Shown piece by piece: positions 1 to 7,433 of a stretch of 19,162 nt of DNA. Position numbers and translations under genes: made by a program. The stretch comes from MGBC120314 sp964403785 (GTDB taxonomy: Bacteria; Bacillota; Clostridia; Lachnospirales; Lachnospiraceae). Where the stretch lies: positions 1 to 19,162 of the forward strand of contig CAYOHM010000034.1 in assembly GCA_964403785.1 (NCBI GenBank), given 5' to 3'. Positions within the stretch are counted from its first letter, which is position 1. Each line of letters starts with the position of its first letter. A model generated the notes under the pieces. The model did no database searches and was not told the origin of the DNA. It was given only the letters and a program-made list of their open reading frames with translations.

Positions 1-30
1 GTAAATATATTTTTGAAATTTCTTCATATT

Positions 31-80
31 TATGCATTATTTTTGCATATTATGCACTTTACAGCAATTTTTTTATTGCA
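31..80. promoter_or_regulatory. Two candidate ArgR operator boxes upstream of argG
   Basis: Two AT-rich inverted repeats are visible. Box 1 (31-49) has TATGCA and TGCATA arms around a 7-base spacer. Box 2 (64-79) has GCAAT and ATTGC arms around six T residues. Their centres lie about 31.5 bases apart, close to three helical turns. ArgR/AhrC sites are AT-rich 18-bp palindromes that usually occur in pairs and repress arginine biosynthesis genes. Box 2 overlaps the proposed -35 element of argG, which fits repression. The assignment is inferred from shape and context; the arms are not an exact match to the Bacillus consensus. Confidence 0.45.
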
Positions 81-104
81 TTATACCCCTACTTGTTGTA
101 TAGT
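76..104 (+). promoter_or_regulatory. Probable sigma-A promoter of argG
   Basis: A TTGCAT -35 element (76-81) and a TATAGT -10 element (99-104) are separated by 17 bases. Transcription would start near 111 and give a leader of about 70 bases. The -35 element lies inside the second candidate ArgR box. The call rests on motif and spacing only. Confidence 0.5.
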
Positions 105-178
105 AGGATGTGGGTGTCGAAAGTAATTTTGGCTGCCTTGGCAAATATTTTTTAATACATATCAGGAGGATATTTTAA

Positions 179-1408
179 ATGAAAGAAAAGGTTGTTTTAG
201 CTTATTCAGGCGGACTTGACACGACAACTATCATTCCATGGCTTAAGGAAAATTATGACTATGATGTTATCTGCTGTTGTATCGATGTCGGTCAGGGAAA
301 TGAATTAGATGGTCTTGACGAAAGAGCCAAATTATCAGGTGCTGAGAAGTTATATATTCTTGACGTGGTTGACGAATTCATTGATGATTATGTAATTCCC
401 ACAGTAAAAGCTAACGCAGTTTATGAAAATAAATATTTATTGGGTACTTCCTTTGCAAGACCTCTCATTGCCAAAAAGCTTGTTGAGATTGCCAGAAAGG
501 AGGGTGCCGTTGCTATCTGCCACGGTGCTACCGGCAAGGGAAATGACCAGGTTCGTTTTGAGCTGTCAATCAAGGCTTTAGCGCCTGACATCAAGGTTAT
601 AGCACCTTGGAGATTAAATGAGACCTGGAATATGAAGTCGCGTGAGGATGAGATTGATTACTGCAAGGCACATGGAATTGATTTAGCTTTCGGTTCACAT
701 GATAACTCATACAGCCGTGACCGTAACCTGTGGCACATCAGCCATGAGGGTCTCGAGCTTGAAAACCCTGCTAATGAGCCTAACTATGACCATCTCCTCG
801 TTCTGGGTAATTCTCCGGAGAAGGCACCGGATGAGGGTGAATATGTTACAATGACATTTGAAAAAGGTATTCCTACTTCTGTCAACGGCAAGTCCATGAA
901 GGCTTCCGACATTGTGCGTGAGCTCAACAGACTTGGTGCAAAGCACGGCATCGGCATTATTGATATTGTTGAGAACCGTGTTGTCGGTATGAAATCACGT
1001 GGTGTCTATGAGACGCCGGGCGGAACAATTCTTATGGAGGCTCATACACAGCTTGAGGAATTGATTCTCGACAGAGATACTCTTGACTACAAGAAGCTTG
1101 TAGCTACTAAGTTTGCTGACCTCGTTTATGAGGGCAAGTGGTTCACACCGCTTCGCGAGGCGCTCTCAGCATTCGTTGACGTTACACAGGAATATGTAAC
1201 CGGCGAAGTTAAGTTCAAGCTTTACAAGGGCAACATAATCAAGGCCGGTACGAAGTCACCTTATTCTCTGTACAGCGAGTCACTTGCAAGCTTTACAACG
1301 GGTGAGCTTTATGACCACCATGATGCAGAGGGCTTCATAAATCTTTTCGGTCTTTCTATGAAGGTTCGTGCAATGAAAAAATTAGAGGTTGAAAATAAGG
1401 ACAAGTAA
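179..1408 (+). CDS. argG: Argininosuccinate synthase
   Basis: ArgG joins citrulline and aspartate with ATP to make argininosuccinate, the penultimate step of cytosolic arginine synthesis. The 409-residue length is typical. The N-terminal ATP pyrophosphatase loop YSGGLD is at residues 9-14. The family motif HGATGKGNDQVRFE is at 115-128, and SRDRNLWHISHEG, from the citrulline/aspartate-binding half, follows further on. The ATG at 179 is preceded by AGGAGG at 164-169 with a 9-base gap. The gene stands alone: argH is not downstream, and a strong hairpin terminator follows. Candidate ArgR boxes upstream suggest repression by arginine. Identity is essentially certain; the regulation is inferred. 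Confidence 0.98.
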   Translation: MKEKVVLAYSGGLDTTTIIPWLKENYDYDVICCCIDVGQGNELDGLDERAKLSGAEKLYILDVVDEFIDDYVIPTVKANAVYENKYLLGTSFARPLIAKKLVEIARKEGAVAICHGATGKGNDQVRFELSIKALAPDIKVIAPWRLNETWNMKSREDEIDYCKAHGIDLAFGSHDNSYSRDRNLWHISHEGLELENPANEPNYDHLLVLGNSPEKAPDEGEYVTMTFEKGIPTSVNGKSMKASDIVRELNRLGAKHGIGIIDIVENRVVGMKSRGVYETPGGTILMEAHTQLEELILDRDTLDYKKLVATKFADLVYEGKWFTPLREALSAFVDVTQEYVTGEVKFKLYKGNIIKAGTKSPYSLYSESLASFTTGELYDHHDAEGFINLFGLSMKVRAMKKLEVENKDK

Positions 1409-1416
1409 TAAAAAAT

Positions 1417-1469
1417 CAGCCGATTGCAAAACTAAAACAAATAGTTCTGCAATCGGCTGTAATTTTTTT
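1417..1469. terminator. Bidirectional intrinsic terminator between argG and the CmpB-family gene
   Basis: The arms 1417-1433 and 1443-1459 form a 17-bp stem with one A-C mismatch and a 9-base loop. A run of T follows at 1462-1469 on the plus strand. A run of A at 1410-1415 gives the equivalent U tract on the minus strand. It therefore serves both converging genes, whose stop codons lie on either side. Confidence 0.92.
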
Positions 1470-1471
1470 GC

Positions 1472-2275
1472 CTACTTAGCTTTATTAACAAAATGCTTTG
1501 TATTTTCCTTAAGCTCCGTGAAGGCTGTCTTAAAATATACTGAAACCGCTGTCGGGTTTGCACTGTAAAAACGCCTTACCATTCTGATTTTACGCTCAGA
1601 AAGGATATTCTTGTAGCTTTCCGCCTTCTCGATAACTCTTTCCTCCGCCTTGGAAAAAGCATCCTCTGCCGTTACAAGCATCTCGTCCATCTTTTCCCTT
1701 ATATGTCCTGCCTCGCCCCTTGCTTTTTCAAAATGAACAAGGATTTCCTTAAGCTCTATGGCCTCATGGAATGCAATAGCCAAATCTGCCACAAAATAAA
1801 TCGTCAGGGCGTATACGATAAGCTCCGCAAAATTTCCTGAATATAAACCTTCAATGTAGTATATGAGCCTTTGAACCGGTCTGTGAACTACCTCAACCAA
1901 AAAAATAATCATAAAGCCCCACGCTATTGTAGAGGAAAGGCATATATGCCCCTGAAACTGTATTTTTTGTGAACTGTAATCCCAATATCTTACTTTGAAG
2001 ATTTTTTCCATCAGGACACCTGTAATGTACTCAAGCAAAGTAGCTGCAGCAGCTCCGACCAGATACATCAAGACGTAATTGCCCCGCACGGGAATCGTTA
2101 CAAACAAGCCAAGTATTGCGCCGGAGCCGTATATCGGCAAAAACGGACCTTTCATAAAGCCTCTGTTTGTAAAATGCCGTTGCTTTAGCGATACATATGT
2201 CGTTTCGAAAACCCAGCCAAAGAAGCAATATGCGTAAAAAAACAGCAGCCATTCTCTTATACTATAAACATACAC
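1472..2275 (-). CDS. CmpB-family (PF06541, putative type IV ABC transporter permease) membrane protein
   Basis: This is a 267-residue integral membrane protein. About five hydrophobic segments are visible, near residues 8-28, 46-62, 66-88, 112-130 and 150-170. Family marks include FFGWVFET (18-25), TNRGFMKGPFLPIYGSGA (36-53) and the RYWDYS block (96-101). The family is named as a putative ABC permease, but no ATPase or binding protein is nearby, so transport is unproven. After residue 172 comes a charged helical tail rich in E, K and R, probably cytoplasmic and possibly coiled-coil. The start is GTG at 2275, with GGAG nine bases upstream; no in-frame ATG fits better. It is last in the minus-strand cluster, 45 bases after the DUF1015 gene, and ends at the shared terminator. 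Family assignment is firm; function is unknown. Confidence 0.85.
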   Translation of the reverse strand: MYVYSIREWLLFFYAYCFFGWVFETTYVSLKQRHFTNRGFMKGPFLPIYGSGAILGLFVTIPVRGNYVLMYLVGAAAATLLEYITGVLMEKIFKVRYWDYSSQKIQFQGHICLSSTIAWGFMIIFLVEVVHRPVQRLIYYIEGLYSGNFAELIVYALTIYFVADLAIAFHEAIELKEILVHFEKARGEAGHIREKMDEMLVTAEDAFSKAEERVIEKAESYKNILSERKIRMVRRFYSANPTAVSVYFKTAFTELKENTKHFVNKAK

Positions 2276-2320
2276 TATTCATTTCTCCATTTCCCTCAGT
2301 TTCGCAATCGTTGTCCGCAC

Positions 2321-3553
2321 CTAAATCCTGTGGATAAATAAGCCGCTTCTTAACTTTGGCTCAAACCATGTTGATTTAGGCGGCATCAGTAGTCCGGCAT
2401 CCGCTACTGCGAACAGCTCGCTGATTGAAGTCGGATACATTGCAAATGCGACCTTCATATCAAGTCCCACTCTTCTCTCCAGCTCATCAAGTCCTCTGAT
2501 TCCGCCGATGAAGTCAATCCTCTTGTCAACTCTCGGGTCACCTATTCCAAGTACCGGTGTAAGCAGCTCATTCTGCAGGATTGCAACATCAAGCCCATCC
2601 ACAGGGTCACTGCTCTTAATCTCCTCCTTTGCCGTAAGCAGATACCAGCTTCCGTCAAGGAACATTCCGACATCTCCCTTTTTGGCAGGCTTTACCTGAC
2701 CGCTTTCTTGTGATATTTCAAATTTTTCGGCAACTTTTTTTAGGAATTCCTCCTTGCTAAGACCATTAAGGTCCCTGACAACTCTGTTGTAATCCATAAT
2801 CATAAGCTGCTCGTCAGGAAAGAGTACGGAAAGGAAGAAATTAAACTCTTCGCTGCCTGTGTATCCCGGATTTGCCTCTCTTCTCTTAAATCCTACCTTT
2901 ACTGCGGATGCTGCCCTGTGATGTCCGTCCGCGATATATATCTGTCCGATTCCCGCGAAGGCATTTTGGATTGTATCAACTGATGCCTTATCCGCAATTT
3001 TCCATACTGTATGTCTTATTCCATCATCGGATAGAAAATCATAAAGCGCCTTATTCTGTTTTGCCCTGTCAACCTCTTTATTTATCACCTGATTTGCTCT
3101 ATATGCAAGAAAAATAGGACCGGTCTGTGCGCTGCAGGTATCAACATGGTTGATTCTGTCAATCTCCTTGTCAGCTCTTGTATTTTCGTGCTTTTTAATT
3201 ATATTGTTAGCATAGTCGTCAATCGAAGCACATGCCACTATACCTGTCTGTGAACGTCCATTCATGGTAAGCTCATATACATAATATGCATTATCTTCAT
3301 CCGTCACAAAGCTCTTATCCGCAATCATTTCCTCTAAAAGCTCTTTTGCCTTCTGATAAACAGCGGGCGCATAAGTGTCAACCGAATCATCGAACTGGGT
3401 TTCCGCCCTGTCTATCTTAAGGAAGGACAGAGGTTCCTTTGCCACAACAGCCTTTGCCTCCTGCCTGTTATAAACATCATACGGAAGTGCGGCAATTCTT
3501 GACGCCTTATCCTCGCTCGGTCTTATACATACAAATGGTCTTATTGTTGCCAT
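2321..3553 (-). CDS. DUF1015 family protein
   Basis: This 410-residue soluble protein carries the hallmarks of DUF1015 (PF06245). The N-terminus reads RPFVCIRPSEDKASRIAALP and continues PYDVY (24-28). A KHENTRADKEIDR block occupies 121-133. IADGHHRAASA (207-217) contains the conserved D209, H211, H212 and R213. The family is widespread in Clostridia, often near serine or central-metabolism genes, but its reaction is not established to my knowledge. The conserved His/Asp/Arg cluster suggests a phosphate- or metal-binding catalytic site; this is inference. The ATG is preceded by AGGAGG, which overlaps the aroA stop codon, so translation is probably coupled to aroA. The gene lies between aroA and a CmpB-family gene, suggesting a link to the phosphoenolpyruvate/aromatic branch point. 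Confidence 0.9.
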   Translation of the reverse strand: MATIRPFVCIRPSEDKASRIAALPYDVYNRQEAKAVVAKEPLSFLKIDRAETQFDDSVDTYAPAVYQKAKELLEEMIADKSFVTDEDNAYYVYELTMNGRSQTGIVACASIDDYANNIIKKHENTRADKEIDRINHVDTCSAQTGPIFLAYRANQVINKEVDRAKQNKALYDFLSDDGIRHTVWKIADKASVDTIQNAFAGIGQIYIADGHHRAASAVKVGFKRREANPGYTGSEEFNFFLSVLFPDEQLMIMDYNRVVRDLNGLSKEEFLKKVAEKFEISQESGQVKPAKKGDVGMFLDGSWYLLTAKEEIKSSDPVDGLDVAILQNELLTPVLGIGDPRVDKRIDFIGGIRGLDELERRVGLDMKVAFAMYPTSISELFAVADAGLLMPPKSTWFEPKLRSGLFIHRI

Positions 3554-3561
3554 ATCATTTT

Positions 3562-3568
3562 CCTCCTA
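3562..3568 (-). promoter_or_regulatory. Ribosome binding site overlapping the aroA stop codon
   Basis: On the minus strand TAGGAGG contains both the aroA stop (TAG) and the Shine-Dalgarno sequence of the DUF1015 gene, eight bases before its ATG. This arrangement normally couples translation of the two genes and supports a shared transcript. Confidence 0.8.
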
Positions 3569-4834
3569 TATTGTATCCAATATTTCAAAATAACCTTCAA
3601 ATGTCTTTTTGCAGCACTGTGGATTGAGAATTGTCACTCCGTCCGTCATAATTCCTGAAATTGAAAATGCCATTGCCATTCTGTGGTCATCATATGTATT
3701 AATCTCACAGGACTTACATTCTCCCGGATATATCGTTATCGAATCCTGGCGTTCATCACATTTTATTCCCAGTGCCGTGAGATTTTGTGCTATCGCAGAA
3801 AGCCTGTCCGACTCCTGAAGTCTTATGTGAGCGATATTTCTGATGGTTGTTTCTGTCTTTGCAAATGGTGCTATCGCAGCAAGCGTCATCGCCTGGTCAG
3901 AAAAATCATTCATATCAACATCTATTCCGTTAAGTCCATTTGCAGGACCCGTTACCCTGATTCCTTCTTCTTCATCCCTTACGGTACAGCCCATTTTCTC
4001 AAGCACAGCGAGAAATTTCATATCACCCTGCATAAGTCCGTAGTGTACATGTCTTACGAGAGCAGAGCCCCCTGACACCGCTGCCATTGCATAAAAATAA
4101 CAGGCTGCGGAAACATCCGGCTCTATCCGGTATTCGCCCGCCCTGTATTGTCCTGCCGGAACATAATAAGCCCGTCCGTCATAGCTGGCAGTACAGCCGA
4201 AATCCTCCATCATCTGCCTTGTTATTCTTACATAGGCTCCGTCGGTTTTTTCGCTCGTTATGTCTATCTTAAGTCCGTTTTCCAGCATTGGCGACGTCAT
4301 AAGCAGTGCGGATAAAAACTGTGTGCTCTCGCTGATGTCAAGCTTTACCGCTGCCTTGGGTGACCTGTTTCCTCTTACCTTAACCGGAAGACAGCCATCG
4401 GCATTAAGGTATGTAAAATCCGCGCCCATACTGCTAAGTGCCTCAAAAAGCGGCTTCATCGGACGCTTCTGCATCTGCTGTGATGCATTAATCACATACT
4501 CGCCGTCCGACATTGCAAGCATTGCAGTAAGAAATCTTGCTGCGGTTCCCGCACTTCCTACATCTATCCCGCCATTTTTTACCGGAATATCCCCGCTTGT
4601 GCCGACAACAACCGCCTGACATTTTTCTTCACTGTATGTCACATCAAAACCCAGTGAAATAAGGGAATCCATAAAATGCCTTGAATCATCGCTGAAAAGC
4701 ACTCCGTCAAGCACGCATTTTCCGTCCGAAAGTGCAGCCATAAGAAGTGCTCTGTTGGTCACGCTCTTGGAGCCCGGAACGGTGACACAAATATCCAGCG
4801 GCTTTGTAAGTTTTTTGACTAAATATCTATCCAT
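3566..4834 (-). CDS. aroA: 3-phosphoshikimate 1-carboxyvinyltransferase (EPSP synthase)
   Basis: AroA transfers the enolpyruvyl group of phosphoenolpyruvate to shikimate-3-phosphate, the sixth step of the shikimate pathway. The 422-residue length is normal. Expected residues are present: K23 and R28 in GSKSVTNR, GSAGTAAR (93-100), S-T-Q (170-172), D313 in NDFSDQAMT, ESDR (341-344), DDHRMA (382-387) and K410 in CKKTF. Three positions differ from the E. coli pattern: F101 replaces the Pro after the TAxR motif, Q120 stands where R124 is expected, and Q340 where K340 is expected. The ATG has AAGGAG just upstream. It sits 56 bases after pyk and 12 before the DUF1015 gene. Identity is secure; the active-site differences rest on alignment by eye. 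Confidence 0.96.
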   Translation of the reverse strand: MDRYLVKKLTKPLDICVTVPGSKSVTNRALLMAALSDGKCVLDGVLFSDDSRHFMDSLISLGFDVTYSEEKCQAVVVGTSGDIPVKNGGIDVGSAGTAARFLTAMLAMSDGEYVINASQQMQKRPMKPLFEALSSMGADFTYLNADGCLPVKVRGNRSPKAAVKLDISESTQFLSALLMTSPMLENGLKIDITSEKTDGAYVRITRQMMEDFGCTASYDGRAYYVPAGQYRAGEYRIEPDVSAACYFYAMAAVSGGSALVRHVHYGLMQGDMKFLAVLEKMGCTVRDEEEGIRVTGPANGLNGIDVDMNDFSDQAMTLAAIAPFAKTETTIRNIAHIRLQESDRLSAIAQNLTALGIKCDERQDSITIYPGECKSCEINTYDDHRMAMAFSISGIMTDGVTILNPQCCKKTFEGYFEILDTI

Positions 4835-4859
4835 TTCTACTCCTTAAGGCATTATATAC

Positions 4860-4883
4860 CGGACGCCCGAAAAACGGGCGCCG
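4860..4883 (-). other. GC-rich hairpin in the pyk-aroA gap
   Basis: CGCCCG and CGGGCG (4864-4869 and 4875-4880) form a 6-bp stem around a five-base loop. Three more pairs (4860-4862 with 4881-4883) follow beyond a one-base bulge. No U tract follows on the minus strand, so it does not look like a full intrinsic terminator. It may be an mRNA-stability, processing or partial-attenuation element between pyk and aroA. The DNA pairing is certain; the role is inferred. Confidence 0.55.
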
Positions 4884-4890
4884 ATATTTA

Positions 4891-6324
4891 TTAATCAATT
4901 GTGACAACACGCATAATGTTGGTAATGCCTTTCTGCGCTGTTTTGGATTTAGTTGTCGGAACTCCTGCAGTGACAACTACCGTGTCACCCTCATTTACAT
5001 ATCCGTTTTCCTTAACCTGTGTGATTGCATGGCGGATAATATCATCCGTTGAGTTTTCCTGTGCGGATTTCATAGGAACTACGCCCCAGTAAATCTGCAT
5101 CTGTCTAAGGACTGAATCATTTGGTGAAAGACCAATCACAGGCATTTCAGGCTTATACTTTGAAATTACTCTCGTTGTGAAGCCCGAGATTGTAGGTGCT
5201 ACAATCGCCTTGGCATTAAGGTTAATGGCGGTTGTAACACAGGCATAGCTTACTGCACCTGATACAGTCTGCTTTGCGTGTATCTTGCCAGCCTTTACAA
5301 ACGCATCGTTATTCAAATGGCTCTCCGTTGATTCAGCGATATGTGCCATCATCTTGACAGCCTCAACAGGATACTTGCCCATTGCAGACTCACCTGAAAG
5401 CATAACTGCGTCCGTACCGTCATAAATAGCGTTGGCAACGTCAGTAACCTCAGCTCTCGTCGGACGTGGATTTCTCATCATTGAATCAAGCATTTGTGTC
5501 GCCGTGATAACCGGCTTAAACTTCTCATTACATTTTCTGATAATCATCTTCTGAACGTGCGGAACTTCCTCAGCAGGAATCTCCACACCCATATCTCCAC
5601 GCGCTACCATAATGCCGTCCGCTGCATCGATAATCTCATCAATATTTGCGATGCCTTCTGCGTTCTCAATCTTAGCGATAATTTTAATGTCTGCATTATG
5701 CTCTCTTAAAATATCACGTATTTCATGGATACAGACAGCATTTCTTACAAATGAAGCGGCAATAAAATCATATTCCTGTTCAATGGCAAACATAATGTCA
5801 TTTCTGTCCTTTTCAGTAATTCCCGGAAGGTTAATGCTCACATTAGGAACATTTACACCCTTTCTGCTGCCAAGCTCACCGCCGTTGACAATCTTACATA
5901 CAATATCCGTTTCCGTGGTTGAGATTACATTAAGCTCGATAAGTCCGTCATCAATGAGGATAACACTGCCCTCATGAACATCTGACGGAAGTCCTTCATA
6001 GGTAATGTGTCCGATTTTATCATTGCCGACTACATCGCGTGTAGTAAGCGTATATTTATTGCCCTCAACCAAAGTAACCTTCTTATCATCCTCCAAAAGC
6101 CCCGTGCGTATTTCAGGTCCCTTGGTATCAAGAAGCATTGCGATAGGAAGTCCAAGCTCCTCCCTGACACTCTTAACAAGGTCAACTCTGATTTTCTGCT
6201 CTTCATGGTCACCATGGGAGAAATTAAATCTTGCGATATCCATACCATTTAATGCGAGCTGCTTTAAAACCTCTCTGTCATTGGTATTAGGACCCATAGT
6301 ACATACGATTTTAGTTCTTTTCAT
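4891..6324 (-). CDS. pyk: Pyruvate kinase
   Basis: Pyk converts phosphoenolpyruvate and ADP to pyruvate and ATP, the last step of glycolysis. The ATG at 6324 is preferred: GGAGA lies seven bases upstream and MKRTKIVCTMGP is the usual N-terminus. An in-frame start at 6363 would add 13 residues unlike the family. This gives 477 residues, without the extra C-terminal PEP-utiliser domain found in Bacillus Pyk. In this numbering DTKGPE is at 66-71; Glu at its last position is the mark of potassium-dependent enzymes. The catalytic lysine is K218 in IIAKIENAEG, and the MLDSMMRNPRPTRAE signature is present. It is followed by aroA after a hairpin and preceded by the rhomboid-like gene at 70 bases. A small palindrome (6366-6379) lies upstream of the start, of unknown role. 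Confidence 0.97.
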   Translation of the reverse strand: MKRTKIVCTMGPNTNDREVLKQLALNGMDIARFNFSHGDHEEQKIRVDLVKSVREELGLPIAMLLDTKGPEIRTGLLEDDKKVTLVEGNKYTLTTRDVVGNDKIGHITYEGLPSDVHEGSVILIDDGLIELNVISTTETDIVCKIVNGGELGSRKGVNVPNVSINLPGITEKDRNDIMFAIEQEYDFIAASFVRNAVCIHEIRDILREHNADIKIIAKIENAEGIANIDEIIDAADGIMVARGDMGVEIPAEEVPHVQKMIIRKCNEKFKPVITATQMLDSMMRNPRPTRAEVTDVANAIYDGTDAVMLSGESAMGKYPVEAVKMMAHIAESTESHLNNDAFVKAGKIHAKQTVSGAVSYACVTTAINLNAKAIVAPTISGFTTRVISKYKPEMPVIGLSPNDSVLRQMQIYWGVVPMKSAQENSTDDIIRHAITQVKENGYVNEGDTVVVTAGVPTTKSKTAQKGITNIMRVVTID

Positions 6325-6394
6325 ATTTATTCTCCAATCATATTTTCTTGATATATATGTCATCCGGCATAAATATGCCCTTTGAATATTTTGC

Positions 6395-7282
6395 CTAATG
6401 GCTTTGCTTCACCTCTATTACATGCTTATGAGTGTAGAGATGTTCATTGCAATACTCAAAATTACCGTCACATTTTGAGCAATATCTGAATACCAGATTC
6501 TCATCATCCTCCTCGGTTCGTCCGCAGACAGCACATCTATGCTTACTGCCGTACGTTACCCTGACCTTATGCTTGAAATCATTTCTTCGCTTTAGCTCAA
6601 CCGGTGAAACCCTGCGGTAATTGCGTGTCAAGGCATAAAAGAGGACAAAATTCAGCAGCGAAACCAGTGCCGCCACAGCATATACCGGACTTGGCACAAT
6701 GCCGATGATGTAAAGTCCAATCAGCACTGACTGCGGCAGAACCGGAGAAAGAAAGCCTCCGATAATCGCAAGTGCAAAATATACCATATCCGCATATGCA
6801 ATCCATTTTACCTTTATAGGTATTATAAAAAACAATAAAACCTGCGTTTCTCCGGCAACAGTCGCAAACGCAAGGAACATGGACATATTAAGATAATATG
6901 TGTTAAACGTGAAGCTTGCGCCGAAAACAATATAAATTATCAATGCAGCCAATACGTGAAGAAACCAGCCGCTTATATAGTACAAATTAAATCTGAAGGT
7001 TCCCCAGACGCGCTCCAGCACATTTCCTATCATATAGTAAAACAGCAGCGAAAATATAATAAATATCAGACTTGTATTCGGCGGTCCCATTATGAATGTA
7101 AAGAGCCTCCAAACCTGTCCGCTGAACACAAGCTCCATATTCAGGGACAGATACCTGGTGTAAAAGCCGTTGCCGAAAACCTCAAGCACAAAACCGATTG
7201 CATACAGTATAATCAGGTAATACATCAAATTCTTAACTGCATACCTGCCAAATTTACGTTCTAATTTATTTATCAAATTCAT
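6395..7282 (-). CDS. Rhomboid-like, probably inactive membrane protein with C-terminal zinc ribbon
   Basis: This 295-residue protein has about six hydrophobic segments (near 18-38, 60-86, 100-122, 132-155, 163-182 and 186-217), then a soluble tail. The membrane part resembles rhomboids: GQVWRLFTF (55-63) matches the WR loop, and GNVLERVWGTFRF (86-98) resembles the end of the second helix. The catalytic pattern is degenerate. The GxSG position appears as NMSM (132-135), and no histidine occurs in the last membrane segments, so protease activity is unlikely. The tail carries C250, C253, C268 and C271 in two CxxC pairs, followed by C278, H281, H285 and H287, consistent with one or two zinc sites. 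A consensus promoter lies upstream, and pyk follows 70 bases on. The rhomboid fold is inferred by eye; the zinc-ribbon pattern is clear. Confidence 0.7.
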   Translation of the reverse strand: MNLINKLERKFGRYAVKNLMYYLIILYAIGFVLEVFGNGFYTRYLSLNMELVFSGQVWRLFTFIMGPPNTSLIFIIFSLLFYYMIGNVLERVWGTFRFNLYYISGWFLHVLAALIIYIVFGASFTFNTYYLNMSMFLAFATVAGETQVLLFFIIPIKVKWIAYADMVYFALAIIGGFLSPVLPQSVLIGLYIIGIVPSPVYAVAALVSLLNFVLFYALTRNYRRVSPVELKRRNDFKHKVRVTYGSKHRCAVCGRTEEDDENLVFRYCSKCDGNFEYCNEHLYTHKHVIEVKQSH

Positions 7283-7348
7283 AAACCATAATTCCCCACA
7301 TAAAATGTAACCAACAACGGATTACGAAACTAAGACGCACCTGTCTTT

Positions 7349-7377
7349 ATTATATGTATGACGGTAATTTTTGTCAA
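7349..7377 (-). promoter_or_regulatory. Consensus sigma-A promoter for the rhomboid-like/pyk cluster
   Basis: On the minus strand TTGACA (7372-7377) and TATAAT (7349-7354) are separated by exactly 17 bases, a perfect match to the sigma-A consensus. The start would fall near 7342, leaving a leader of about 60 bases before the ATG at 7282. A GGGGA-type ribosome site lies at 7293-7297. This may drive the whole run down to 1472. Confidence 0.85.
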
Positions 7378-7390
7378 CGCACACTTTTTC

Positions 7391-7419
7391 TTGAATTTTC
7401 GACATTTTTATACTATAAT
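7391..7419 (+). promoter_or_regulatory. Sigma-A promoter for the activase gene
   Basis: TTGAAT (7391-7396) and TATAAT (7414-7419) are 17 bases apart. Transcription would begin near 7426, just before the long hairpin, so the hairpin would lie in the RNA leader. The -35 element is 13 bases from the -35 element of the opposing minus-strand promoter. Confidence 0.8.
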
Positions 7420-7433
7420 TGACAGGATAATTG

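Noticed and set aside
3683..4075. Plus-strand open frame of 130 codons opposite aroA
   Set aside because: It lies wholly inside the well-supported aroA coding region on the other strand, has no ribosome site of note, and its product has no recognisable domain. It is best read as a shadow.
4851..4856. TATAAT on the minus strand upstream of aroA, possible promoter
   Set aside because: No -35 element exists at 16-18 bases upstream (the position falls in the GC hairpin), and the implied leader would be too short to hold the ribosome site comfortably.
6366..6379. GGCATA-AA-TATGCC palindrome upstream of pyk
   Set aside because: It is a neat but short palindrome with no recognised regulator and no convincing promoter elements around it; chance is a reasonable explanation in AT-rich DNA.
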